Assembly: GCA_036936605.1 (NCBI GenBank)
Contig: JAUPFV010000002.1
Span: 162,308,813 to 162,372,812, forward strand
Source: Limnanthes douglasii subsp. nivea
Taxonomy: Eukaryota > Streptophyta > Magnoliopsida > Brassicales > Limnanthaceae
Direction: 5' to 3'
DNA: 64,000 nucleotides
Both the position numbers and the translations under genes were made by a program. The notes beneath the pieces are model-generated. The model was given only the letters and a program-made list of their open reading frames with translations, did not search any database and was not told where the DNA came from. Shown here one piece after another: positions 55,013-64,000 of this stretch; within the stretch, counting starts at the first letter, position 1, and each line of letters opens with the position of its first letter.

Positions 55013-55722
55013 TGTTATTGGAAAATATAAGAAAGATAATTCCAAGTATAAATTTTATTAATTAAGGAAGAGAAGATAAATATTTCGTATATTGTCTGCC
55101 TATTCATACTATCTCATAGCAATCACAAATTATCATTCAATACATATCCATTGATTGTGCACGCATACCACATTTATGATAATGGTCCTATATTTGTGGT
55201 CTTTACTCTAATCTTTATGCGTTTCATGGGTTGACTAGTCAACTAGTGTGTATCATAACCGTTTCTTTCATTATCCGTTTTAATAACCGACCTCGACCAG
55301 TTTCGTCGTTATGCACCGCTCTATTATGACCTTTGCTCGAATTTACTCTTGCTTGATAAAGGCTCGACCGTTTACCTTTGATGACTATTGTTAGAATTTC
55401 ATTTATGTTTTGCTTGATAATCGACTCAGTTCATTACATGCTCATTGACAGTCTTTCCTCGGTATTCGATATCTTGATATCTTTTCCCTTATCGTTCATC
55501 GAGAATGTTCTTATTACCTGATGGGCTATCGATTACGTTATTGGTATATTATTTCCCCTCGGGTTAGCCTCGGTTATTTGATATTTGTTGTTGTACCTGT
55601 GCATAGATTTAGTCCAACTTATATTTATACAGAAATAGTTTGGTTCGATATTGTTCATACATTCTTCCCATTTCCACTTGCTCTGATGTTGTCTAGTCGA
55701 CTAGGTTGTGCAAACCTCCTCA
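55013..55722 (-). repeat. D2 5' LTR
   Basis: The + strand reads TGTTATTGGAAAA...CCTCCTCA, about 710 bp. Its left edge abuts the primer site and aligns with the D1 and D0 LTR edges. The right edge is set by TGAGGAGG on the minus strand, as in D0 (TGAGGGAG) and D1 (TGAAGGGG). Confidence 0.65.
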
Positions 55723-55802
55723 TAATTGAGGAATACAAATTTACTACTCAGAAATCTCTATGGATAGGGACATTAATAAGGGGGGATTCCCCCAAATAAG
55801 TA
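55723..55802. other. Spacer between D2 and E
   Basis: 80 bp with a perfect GGGGG-AT-CCCCC-like inverted repeat (GGGGGGATTCCCCC) near 55782. No gene. Confidence 0.5.
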
Positions 55803-56444
55803 TGAGCACGAGCACCGCGAACTTAGATTATGACAAGCAATGAAAAAAAGGTCGGGCTATACAGCGTTAACAAGCTTAAAGAACAGCGTTGACGAACTCA
55901 AAGTGAGAACGAGATTGAGTCGTTGATGAGGTCAAAGGCATATCGAGCTCATTATAAGAACGAGCTCGAAGACAAATACCACATTGATGAACTCAAGAAC
56001 AGGCTGAGCTCAAAGACATCAGGGAAAGAGTTGATCGACTGGAGTGGGAACGCGATGAACAGATGATCAAAATTGAGTGAGGACCTAAAGATGATAAGTT
56101 GATCATGTGACCAGTGAGCTCGAGCTATGCAAACCTGATTATTGTTAAAGTGAAGCTTAGCTCGGCTTAAATTAGATTAGACTTAGTGTTTTCTTACTTG
56201 TTATATAAACACACGTTTTGACCCTTGAGTCAAACCGTGCTACTTATTTGTTCCACAATTATAGGGATAATGATGTTAGTGGGATAGTGGCGCTTAAAGA
56301 GAAAACATATGTAACTACCCACTAATCTTTATATTATAAATAGGGAAGACCTATCTACGAATAAAGTGATCTTTTTTGGCTTATCTCTTTCTTGACTAAA
56401 ATACTGAAGGCTTTACTGTGGTAGAACTTGTTATTCCCTTAACA
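55803..56444 (+). repeat. E 5' LTR
   Basis: TGAGCACGAGCACC...CCCTTAACA, about 642 bp, ending before the primer site. It has a TATA box (ATTATAAATAGGG, about 56332-56344). A run of CGAGCTC/GAACTCAA repeats fills the first 250 bp. No matching 3' LTR is in the window. Confidence 0.65.
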
Positions 56445-56446
56445 AA

Positions 56447-56467
56447 TTTGGCGCCGTCTGTGGGAAC
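56447..56467 (+). other. E primer binding site
   Basis: TTTGGCGCCGTCTGTGGGAAC, the same site as in G1 (4279-4300). Confidence 0.7.
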
Positions 56468-56481
56468 TCTTTAGCCTCACC

Positions 56482-58240
56482 ATGGTAGACACTAGGTCAG
56501 GAATCGAGAGAGACAATCAGGAAACTAGCAAAATACCAACACCAGAGGAGAACCGTAAGTCAAGCAGCAGGGCGAGGCATCCTACATTATGGTCCTACAG
56601 TTCCTCAAGAGGTCAATTCCATGATACCCCAAGCAACGGTGGTGACAGAGGGACCGCCAATTTAGCCAACTATCATTTCCAGGGAAGAAGTGCATCTCTA
56701 TCAGCCAGTGAATGAATCAAGGGCTCGTAAAACTGCGGAAGCCATACCAGCGGATGACTCGGTGGTTCTCCAACTAGAACAAAGAATCCAGAACCTCCAG
56801 GAGGAACAGTTGAAAATAGTGTTTGAACGAGAAGCAAGAGAACGGGCTATGTATGCCACGATGGTAGGTATGAACGACGATATTCGTGCTCTGAGCACTA
56901 GGATTAAGGGAACGAGCAAGACCCATCATCCGTCAGGACCAGAGGCGAGCAAAGTTAGAAGGACATATCGATATTCCAAATGAGATGACAAACAGGAAGG
57001 TGAAGGCGAGAGCGGGGGAAATAATCGTAGCAGAGAACCGCGTGACGAGGTGAAACAAACGTCGACCAAGCGCGCTCGGGAGAATGAGGACCTCTGCTAC
57101 AATCAGATCCGCTCGAAGTTGTCGACCTACATATTGAAGGAATCGCCATTCTCTGAGAAGATCCTGGAAGCTCAACTCCCATGGAAGTTCGACCCATTCA
57201 GGATGGAAGCCTATGATGGAATAGGGGATCCTCAGAGGCATCTGGAGCAGTTCAGAAATATGATGATGGCTTTCAATCCTGATGATGCGATATTATGTCG
57301 AGCACTATCCATGACCCTCAAAGGTAACACCATGGACTGGTTCAGCAACTTGCCAAATGGATCCATCTGTGATTTTACAGAATTGTGGAAAGTATTGAGA
57401 GAAAGGTTAGTTGCTAATAAGGAGCTTAAGCGCGAGTGAGATTCGATCATGGATCTTTATCAACGTCCAGGTGAGTCTCTTAAAAGTTATGTTATAAGAT
57501 TTGTTCATGCTATGAATGATTTGCCAGATTTAGCCAAAAACATGGCGGTGGATTCCTTGAAACGGGGGCTCGACAGAAGAGGGGAACTATATGCAGATCT
57601 CATCAAGTTCCCAACTGAAAACATGGGGGACCTACTCGCAAGAGCAGATACCTTTATCAGGGTCGATGATTCCAGAAGAGGGGGGTCACCTGAGCGACGC
57701 GAGTCGGATTTCAAAGATGGTGGATCAGAACGAAAAACGAGTGAGGAGCAACCAATGAAGGATTATAACCGAATACCCCATCAGCTCGATAAACCAAATA
57801 GGCATTTCACCCCGTTAACGGAGGCCATTTCAGTGATTTACGATCACACAAAGGGGAGTACGAGGTACCAAGCTCCACGCACAATGAGCGCTCCTCGATT
57901 TAAGCGATCTAATCGGTATTACTACGTATATCATCACGATCATGGACATTCAATGGATGAGTACTGGAAATTAAGGGAAGATATTCAGCGTCTGATAGAC
58001 AATGTCGAGCTGATCCAAGATATCAAACGATCTCAACGAGATCGATGTGAAAAAGTTCGTTCTCCGAACACTGACAAACCAGCCACTAGATAAAAGCCAG
58101 AAGCAAATAAACAATAGTGGCTACTGGCCATATCAGGGGGGAATTTGGTTGCGGGTCAAGGGTCTACTCAAAACAAATGAGCTAAAAATGAGTTTGACGT
58201 TTATGAAATAGATGGAAATTCTTATCGAAACTACAGGGAC
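56482..58240 (+). pseudogene. E gag
   Basis: ATG at 56482 (MVDTRSGIERDNQ, like MVVTRSRIKRDI in D2). A shift near 56690 leads to VLQLEQRIQNLQEEQLKIVFEREARERAM (coiled coil). The core follows: KLSTYILKESPFSEKILEAQLPWKF (57113-57190), DPQRHLEQFRNMMMAF, ALSMTLKGNTMDWFSNLP, then a stop at 57437 and YQRPGESLKSYVIRFVHAMNDLPDL (57455-57530). The knuckle equivalent near 57920 (YYYVYHHDHGHSMDEYWKL) has lost its Cys residues. Three or four breaks in all. Confidence 0.8.
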
Positions 58241-58590
58241 CCAGTAGCCGACCTCACATTTAATGATGATAACCTCAAAAGTTTCAGTTTACCCCATGAG
58301 GACGCTTTGACTATTCACTTGGAAATTGGAGGGGTAATGGTAACACGAGTACTGGTTGATGGAGGAAGCTCGGCAAATATTATTTTCAAAAGCAATTTTG
58401 ATCGTATGCAGAACGTGCCACCATACCGACCTATCAGTGGATATTGGTTGGTTACGAAGGAAAATCCTCTTAATGTGTTGGGGAGGTGGAGCTGTTAGTC
58501 AAGGTCGGTCACGGAGCTATGAAGAAGGAACTAAAAACTTTATTCTTAATCTCTAACGCGCTGAGCACTTACCATGCAATTATTTTCACC
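58241..58590 (+). pseudogene. E protease
   Basis: LEIGGVMVTRVLVDGGSSANIIFKSNFDR (58318-58405) carries the active site as DGGSS. After a stop at 58496, VGHGAMKKELKTLFLISNALSTYHAII continues the second half. At about 58590 the usual GRPWLHRM end is missing and unrelated frame text (FTYLVLSIVSVLFNN) begins: a deletion or recombination junction. Confidence 0.75.
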
Positions 58591-59444
58591 TACTTGGTGT
58601 TATCAATTGTTTCAGTTTTGTTTAATAACTTAGCTGTTTTTGCTTGGAGGAAAGAAGATGTAGTAGTTGTTCCACTCGAGGTGACGTGCCATAGATTAGC
58701 TTTAAATACGAAGGTCAGGTTTATTATTCAGAAGAGATGAGTTTTTTTGTGTGGAATGATTCGAGGCAATTGTGCCAGAGGTGGATCGTTTATATAGGGT
58801 TGGACATATTCGGGAGGCAAAATAGCCAATTCGGACTGCCAAACCAGTATTAGTTAAAATAAAGAACGGAAAAATGATGAATGTGTGTTGACTTTACAGA
58901 TTTGAATCATGCATGCCCCCAAAGACCCATTTCATGTTCTTCAAATAGATAAACTGATTTATTTCACTTTAGGAAATAAAATTATTTCTTTTATGGATGT
59001 ATTTGTAGTTTATAAACAGATTCAGGTGGATCCAAAGGATTAGGAGAGTACCACGTTTATAACTGATTGAGGATTGCATTATTATAGAGCTATGCCATGT
59101 GGTCTCAAGAATGAACAATCGACATACCAAAAATTTGTGAACAAAGCAATTGCTTCTGAGATTGGGAGAAACATGAAAGTTTCCATTGATGATATGCTTG
59201 TTGAAAAGTTTCCAGTGTAAGGTCAAGTAACTTTCAGGGATATATCATAAGTAAAATTGAGGGTGATCATGATCAATTAAAGGCTTTAGTATCAACGGAT
59301 CACCTTGGACAATAAAAAATATGCAAATTTTGATAGGAAGGTTAGCTGCTCTTAATCGATTTATTTCCCGATTTTCTTATAAGTGTGTTCTTTTTTCCAA
59401 GTTTTACGAAGGCCAAAAGATTTTATTAGACACCATAGTGTGAA
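58591..59444 (+). pseudogene. F copy 2: reverse transcriptase
   Basis: LAVFAWRKEDVVVVPLEVTCHRLALN (58630-58710) is the N-terminal RT segment. KDPFHVLQIDKL, ISFMDVFVVYKQIQVD, TTFITD, LHYYRAMPCGLKNEQSTYQKFVNKAI and EIGRNMKVSIDDMLVE (YIDD reads SIDD, about 59173-59205) follow, then GRLAALNRFISRF near 59338-59376. Stops, including one within TFITD-GLHYY, break the frame. The sequence left of about 58600 may belong to E, so E and F may form a chimera. Confidence 0.72.
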
Positions 59445-59964
59445 ATGGAGTTTTTGAAGATTAAAGAACATTCGTTGTCGCCTGAAATTTTGTCCAAGCC
59501 TGGAATAAGAGAACAACCGTTTTTGTATATAGCGGTGTCGGATTTTATTGTTAGCATTGTTTTCATAAGGGATGAAAGGTCAACTTCTAAGCCAGTTTAT
59601 TATGTGAGCAAAAGTTTGTCGGCATCGGAGAAAAGATATTTAAGGTTTGAGAAATTGGCCTTGGTTTTAAGGGTGGATGCTAGAAAAATGCATCATTATT
59701 TTTAAGCTCACATAATTATTGTTCAAATTTCTTTTCCATTAAAGAATGTGCTACAAAGACCATATATTTATGGTAAAATAACTAAATGGTCAGTGGAACT
59801 GGGGGACTTTGATATAAAGTTTTCCCCTCGAACAAAAATTAAGGCTCAATTATTAGCGTATTTTTTGGTTGAGTTTCATTCAAGTTGATCAAATGAAGGT
59901 ATAGTTAAAAAATTACTCCCAGAAGTTTTAACATAGATGGTTCAAACTGATGGTGGTTCCATGG
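59445..59964 (+). pseudogene. F copy 2: RNase H and start of second RNase H
   Basis: EQPFLYIAVSDFIVSIVFIRDE...VYYVSKSL...YLRFEKLALVL, ending at the stop at 59703. From 59518 on it is a near-perfect copy of 1-447, with a few substitutions, one of which turns the Trp of TWMVQTDGGS into a stop. Confidence 0.82.
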
Positions 59965-61863
59965 CTAAAAAGTGTGTCAAGTCAATCTTGTTTAAAACTT
60001 GTTGCATTCGTGTCACCGAGGTTCTTTTGTCCTCAGAACGAGTCACTATTGTTTAAATTTTTTTTTATTTTGGATCACTCGTGCATGCAAATTAAGAGGA
60101 GGCTCATACATGTCATCCAAATTTACTCATGTTTGTTCCAAATACGATAACTCATTAAATCATACTCCAAGTATCCTTATTTATTAGCTTTTAACTTTTA
60201 CCTTTTACCTTTTTATTTAACCTGATTTTCTCTTCTATTTTCACCTATAATATTTACTTTATTACTAACCCTATTAACATATTTACTGCTTCTTGACTTT
60301 ACAATCCTAATATTTTTACTTAACTTGGTTTCTTTGTATTATAATTTTTTATTATACTATTAACGTAACTAACTATAATATTCAAATGCTTAATTAAAAT
60401 AAAATAATTTTCCACACGTTAATGTTCTATTAATACAAACCATGTAATTGATTATAACATATAAATTCTTAATAAAAAAATAAAATTTTCACCCACATTA
60501 ATGCTGAATCAATACAAACCACACAGATTAGTCTAGCATTTCTCTTTGATATTTTAACAAACGCCTTGCAGGCAATATACAACCAAATAGATCCATATCA
60601 AACTAAATTGTTTTTTCAAAAAGTTATATCAATACACCATTAAAACTATTCAAAACTAGTGTAATTAAAATAACAAAAACATGAGAAAAAAGGTAAAACT
60701 TGAATCATCAACCAAATCAGCTTTTTAGAGTAGAAAAGTTTATTACTATATGAAAGAAAACAAAAGATAAAGCTTCAATATAATGCATTATCGTCCTCAA
60801 TCGTACCATTATAACCACTCAAAACCCCAATATTTACCATCTGTCACTCTTAACCATAATTCATGACCTCTAATTTGCTGATGTTGCTGCATTAACATCG
60901 ACCCGAATTGAATCGGTGCAACCCGATTCAAACCTGAGTAGTGAGCGGGGTTAAGCATCCACTTATATGGTTCTACTAGGACGGTTGAAGCACGACCTCC
61001 ACCAGATAAAAAATCATACATAAGGCGTTTCCATCGTTCGTTGTAGTTAGAGCAATTTCCTACACCGGCAACATGAGATTCGTCAGTGGTTGTAATGGAT
61101 TTTGTTCTTGTTCCTGAATTTTGGTTCGTCTCTGTTACATGATCGGCGAACTAACTCGCCCGTCGTATTTGTCGGTCGATTTGTGTGTTGAGATGGTTCT
61201 TTGAATAGATCTTTTCTGAAAGGTTTTGGAAGAGATTACTCAGTTGTAATTATTATACTAGCGTTATAATTAAACATTTAGGGTAAATCTAATGGTGGTT
61301 TTGTTGATGTTTCTAGAATATTAACATATCGGCAGCTACGACAGAGTTCGAGATAGAGAAATAAATATAGAATACGGGTTCGGGTTTGTAGAAGAGAATA
61401 GGTGGGGTAGAAGAGAAGATAATAGATGGGGTAGAAGAGAAGAGAATCAATTTAGTAGAAGGGCCGACAAGGAAACCAAATCTCCAACGGTGGCTATGTT
61501 GAAGATAATAATTAGGGTTTTAAAGAGGAGAAAAAGCAGTAAATAAGTTAATATAAAAGTAATAAAGTAAATATTTGAGTTAAAAATAAATAAGATAAAT
61601 AAGGTAAGATAAAAAGTTCAAAATAAAAGGTAAAAGGTAACAACTAATATATAAGGGTACTTTGGGTATGATTTAATGGGTGACTTTTTTGGAACAAAAA
61701 AAAGTAGATTTGGGTGACACGTGTCAGTCTCCTGTTAATTTGCACGCGTCAGTGATCCAAAATACACATTTTAAAACAATAATGACTTGTTTTAAGGACA
61801 AAAGAACCTTAGTGGCACAAATGCAATAGGTGTCAAACACCGGTGACTTGAGACGGTTATTAG
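59965..61863. mobile_element. M1 copy 2
   Basis: Same TIRs, ends and insertion point as 448-2344, with a handful of substitutions and two single-base length differences. It shares the site in F, so it was duplicated with its surroundings and did not insert separately. Confidence 0.78.
60809..61150 (-). CDS. Unrecognised ORF inside M1 copy 2
   Basis: Copy of 1291-1632 and still open. From the internal ATG at 61021 the 70 residues are identical to copy 1. Two adjacent base changes upstream alter Gln to Leu. Identity over a 70-residue frame does not prove selection here, because the whole region is almost identical. Confidence 0.35.
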   Translation of the reverse strand, partial: FADHVTETNQNSGTRTKSITTTDESHVAGVGNCSNYNERWKRLMYDFLSGGGRASTVLVEPYKWMLNPAHYSGLNRVAPIQFGSMLMQQHQQIRGHELWLRVTDGKYWGFEWL

Positions 61864-62109
61864 ACATGGTTCAAACATATTAGGATCAAAGCGCGGGGGT
61901 TCAATTTATTTCTCCCTCTAGAGAAGCTATGTACTAGGGTCTAGGCTATTCAATTTGGGTTTTATGCGTCCAATAATGAGGCTAAATACGAGGTTGTATT
62001 AGCTGGTTTAAGGCTTGCAAGTATTTGTAGGGCGAAATCTGTTCGATTATAGACAGATTCACAGTTGCTGGCAAATCACATAACAAGAATATCCGAAGCA
62101 ACAACAATT
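61864..62109 (+). pseudogene. F copy 2: second RNase H, distal part
   Basis: Copy of 2345-2590, reading IQFGFYASNNEAKYEVVLAGLRLA. The QFG here is closer to the family than QFVF in copy 1, so copy 1 carries the derived base. Confidence 0.7.
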
Positions 62110-62110
62110 C

Positions 62111-62689
62111 CTATTTTTTCAATATTTGAATCAGTTTATGTCCTTGATTCAGTAATAGATGTGGGGCTTTGTCGCTAGTGGTACATCGTGAGCTAGAGAG
62201 TACAATTGTTATGTTTTGCTGTTGGGTCTTCGAAGGAGTTTCTTGTGATTTTTTATTGGTCACAACCATCTCTTTCCGGGGAGGAGAAAATTTAGGATTC
62301 TGTGAAGTATTGATATTCTCGAAATCTTCGATGGCCACAAATGTGCTTTTTATGAGGAGGTTGGTTTTGGAAAGAATGATTTCCTATTTGAATTCGATGT
62401 GTTTCTTTACGAGTAATTCGAGGAGGATTAGTGGTATCCATATGAGATGTTTCAGAAGTTTTATGAGAGGATTTAATTTCAGTTTCTTTGTGATTAACTT
62501 GACGAGGAGTTGACGCGGTCCCACAACATGCTTGTGAAGAAGTTCGAGGTGGTTTGAGTTTTAATTGATGAGGGGATTGTGGAGTGAAAGCGTTAAGAAC
62601 TGGGTTGGAAGGGTTTTGGTACCTAGAAGAACTTTGACTACGGATAAAATTTATGTATAATTTGGTGAGTTATCTATTACTCTTGTTGC
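62111..62689 (-). pseudogene. F copy 2: antisense ORF remnant
   Basis: Copy of 2592-3170 with a single residue change (Cys for Gly in the SSSR-TTSD segment) in the C-terminal frame. Same truncation as copy 1. Confidence 0.45.
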
Positions 62690-62933
62690 ACAATATTTAG
62701 CAGCCCTTTCACTGATACACAAATAATCGTAAATACAAAAAATGGGTTTTTAGTAAATTATGATTTTTTCATAAACTAAAATGAAGAAAAATCTTCAAAT
62801 TAGAGTGCATAAAGTTGAAGGTGAATTAGAGAAGATAAGTTTTCAGATGAAAGTGGTGGTAAAATAAAGTTTTCAGACTGATTTCTATTTCTCTATCTAC
62901 GAATTGTCTGTGAAGTGAAAATGACTAACAGAA

Positions 62934-62946
62934 GAATATTTATAGA
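62934..62946 (-). promoter_or_regulatory. F copy 2: candidate antisense TATA box
   Basis: TCTATAAATATTC on the minus strand, unchanged from 3415-3427. Confidence 0.5.
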
Positions 62947-63416
62947 AGAGTAAATAAAGGGGAAAGTTGGAAGAGAGGGTGAAAGGTTGACAACGGCTAT
63001 TGGTTCAAATATGAACCGACAAACGGTTGCCTACTCTAAAATATAGTGACATATGTAAATTTTCAAAATGAATAACGTGTCGTACGCGCACTAGGGAACT
63101 CCATGCATTTCTAATTGTCATTAGAGAAATGATTGACAAACCACGTGTGCATTCAAAGGACTCTTGAAAATATTTCGTAACGATTTGAGGCGGCCTTAAG
63201 TATAATAATGAATAGTATTGATTCGAGGCAACCTTAAATATAGTTTAGTTTAAGGCTGATAATAAGCAATCTTGGTGTAATGTGGTTTAAGAAGTAATGA
63301 TGGGTGGGTTGTATTCGAGGAAACTTAGAGTATGGAAATTGGCAGTGTTAGTCTGAAGTGGCTTCGAATTTGTTTAGTCCTTATTAATCATTCTTCATAA
63401 GAACTAGGGGGGTTAC

Positions 63417-63469
63417 TGATAAAGATACAAATTATTAGAGACTTAATACAATTAGGTAAAAGTTGTAAT
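63417..63469 (+). repeat. F copy 2: 3' LTR, first 53 bp
   Basis: TGATAAAGAT...GTAAT, interrupted by G1 at exactly the same base as copy 1 (3950). Confidence 0.65.
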
Positions 63470-64000
63470 TGATGAGGGTAGAATTCGCCAAATGTAAATA
63501 ATAAGGATTTAATCGTGAATAAGAGTTGCCTGATGTAGCTATTAAGGAATTTAATATTTCTCGGGGACCAATGTATAAATATAGTACTTACTAAGGGGCC
63601 TGATTTGATATGTAAACGGCCCACTAAGGATTCAAGCGGGTCCACTTTATTTTAGTATAAAAGGTGACCCACTTTCTTGGTAGGTGAGACATTGAATATT
63701 ATTCTATTACATTCTCTCTCTCTTTCTATAATTTCTCTCTCTAGTCACATCAATCTCAAGATCCAAAACATTCTTCTAAACAATTATTGACACATCATTG
63801 GCGCCGTCTGTGGGAACGAGTGATACCAAAAAGGAATCTCAGTTCTTTGAAAATCACATTTTGCGAAATGAGCAACGAAGCTGTGATAGAGAGGGTCGGT
63901 AGAGAGGTGATCCGAGCCGTCTCGGTGTCAGAAGGCGAAGAAGCGCCTGGTCGGGAGCACCGCGACCAAGGTCGGGACAAGCGGTCGACCCTGATAATAA
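63470..64000 (+). mobile_element. G1 copy 2: 5' LTR, primer site and start of gag
   Basis: 5' LTR 63470-63797, primer site from 63798, gag ATG at 63868 (MSNEAVIERVGREVIR). It differs from copy 1 at one LTR base and two bases in early gag. The window ends before the position of the first gag stop, so it is unknown whether copy 2 shares it. Confidence 0.85.

Noticed and set aside
1..64000. The identical window ends as LTRs of one giant element
   Set aside because: The repeats contain RNase H, a DNA transposon and another element's LTR, and do not start TG or end CA with a primer site; they are a duplication of a composite region.

Overview
This window looks like pericentromeric or otherwise repeat-rich plant nuclear DNA, most likely from a eudicot. 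It holds nested LTR retrotransposons, a LINE and several MITE-like elements. I found no host protein gene, tRNA, rRNA or CRISPR array. The plant assignment rests on Tat-type Ty3/gypsy elements with a second RNase H and an antisense ORF, plant Ty1/copia polyproteins, an L1-type LINE with an RNase H tail, and plant-style introns and TATA boxes. Element names (F, G1, C1, M1 and so on) are local labels.

Layout, left to right. 1-3950 is the 3' half of a decayed Tat-type element (F, + strand), split by a long-TIR DNA transposon (M1, 448-2344). In F's 3' LTR sits G1 (3951-19977, +), an almost complete Tat-type element with 328-bp LTRs. G1's gag is split by C1 (5648-10982, +), an intact Ty1/copia element with identical 351-bp LTRs and a CAGAT target duplication. 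After G1 comes the rest of the F LTR (to about 20253). D0 (20686 to about 29100, -) is a decayed Tat-type element with an internal 2.3-kb tandem duplication and a gag-integrase deletion fusion. An L1-type LINE remnant (+) follows to about 31860. An AT-rich stretch to 38008 holds two MITE-like elements (M2, M3) and a Ty3/gypsy remnant (R1). D1 (38009 to about 44105, -), a Ty1/copia 5' fragment (C2, to 45263, -) and D2 (45264-55722, -) follow; D2's centre is replaced by N1 (45640-50797, +), a deletion derivative made of LTRs, an integrase tail and an antisense ORF. E (55803 to about 58590, +) supplies gag and protease and is joined to a second copy of F, M1 and the start of G1 (about 58600-64000).

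Window ends: 1-4481 and 59518-64000 are the same sequence, about 99.5% identical by eye, in direct orientation and 59.5 kb apart. They share the M1 and G1 insertion points. This means either a segmental duplication with a 59.5-kb period or an assembly duplication.

The most interesting biology is the antisense gene of the Tat-type elements. In G1 it lies between integrase and the 3' LTR, on the strand opposite gag-pol, behind its own TATA box. It needs a 59-nt intron to be removed to give an 858-residue protein with a Transposase_28-like ('putative gypsy type transposon') region, basic nuclear-type patches, a long Ala/Glu/Lys coiled coil and an acidic tail. N1 has a similar TATA box and an intron at the corresponding place; F has a similar TATA box; D0 has another clean intron. 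Tandem repeats separate integrase from the 3' end of the antisense gene in three families. Because the introns lie antisense to the genomic RNA, they would survive retrotransposition.
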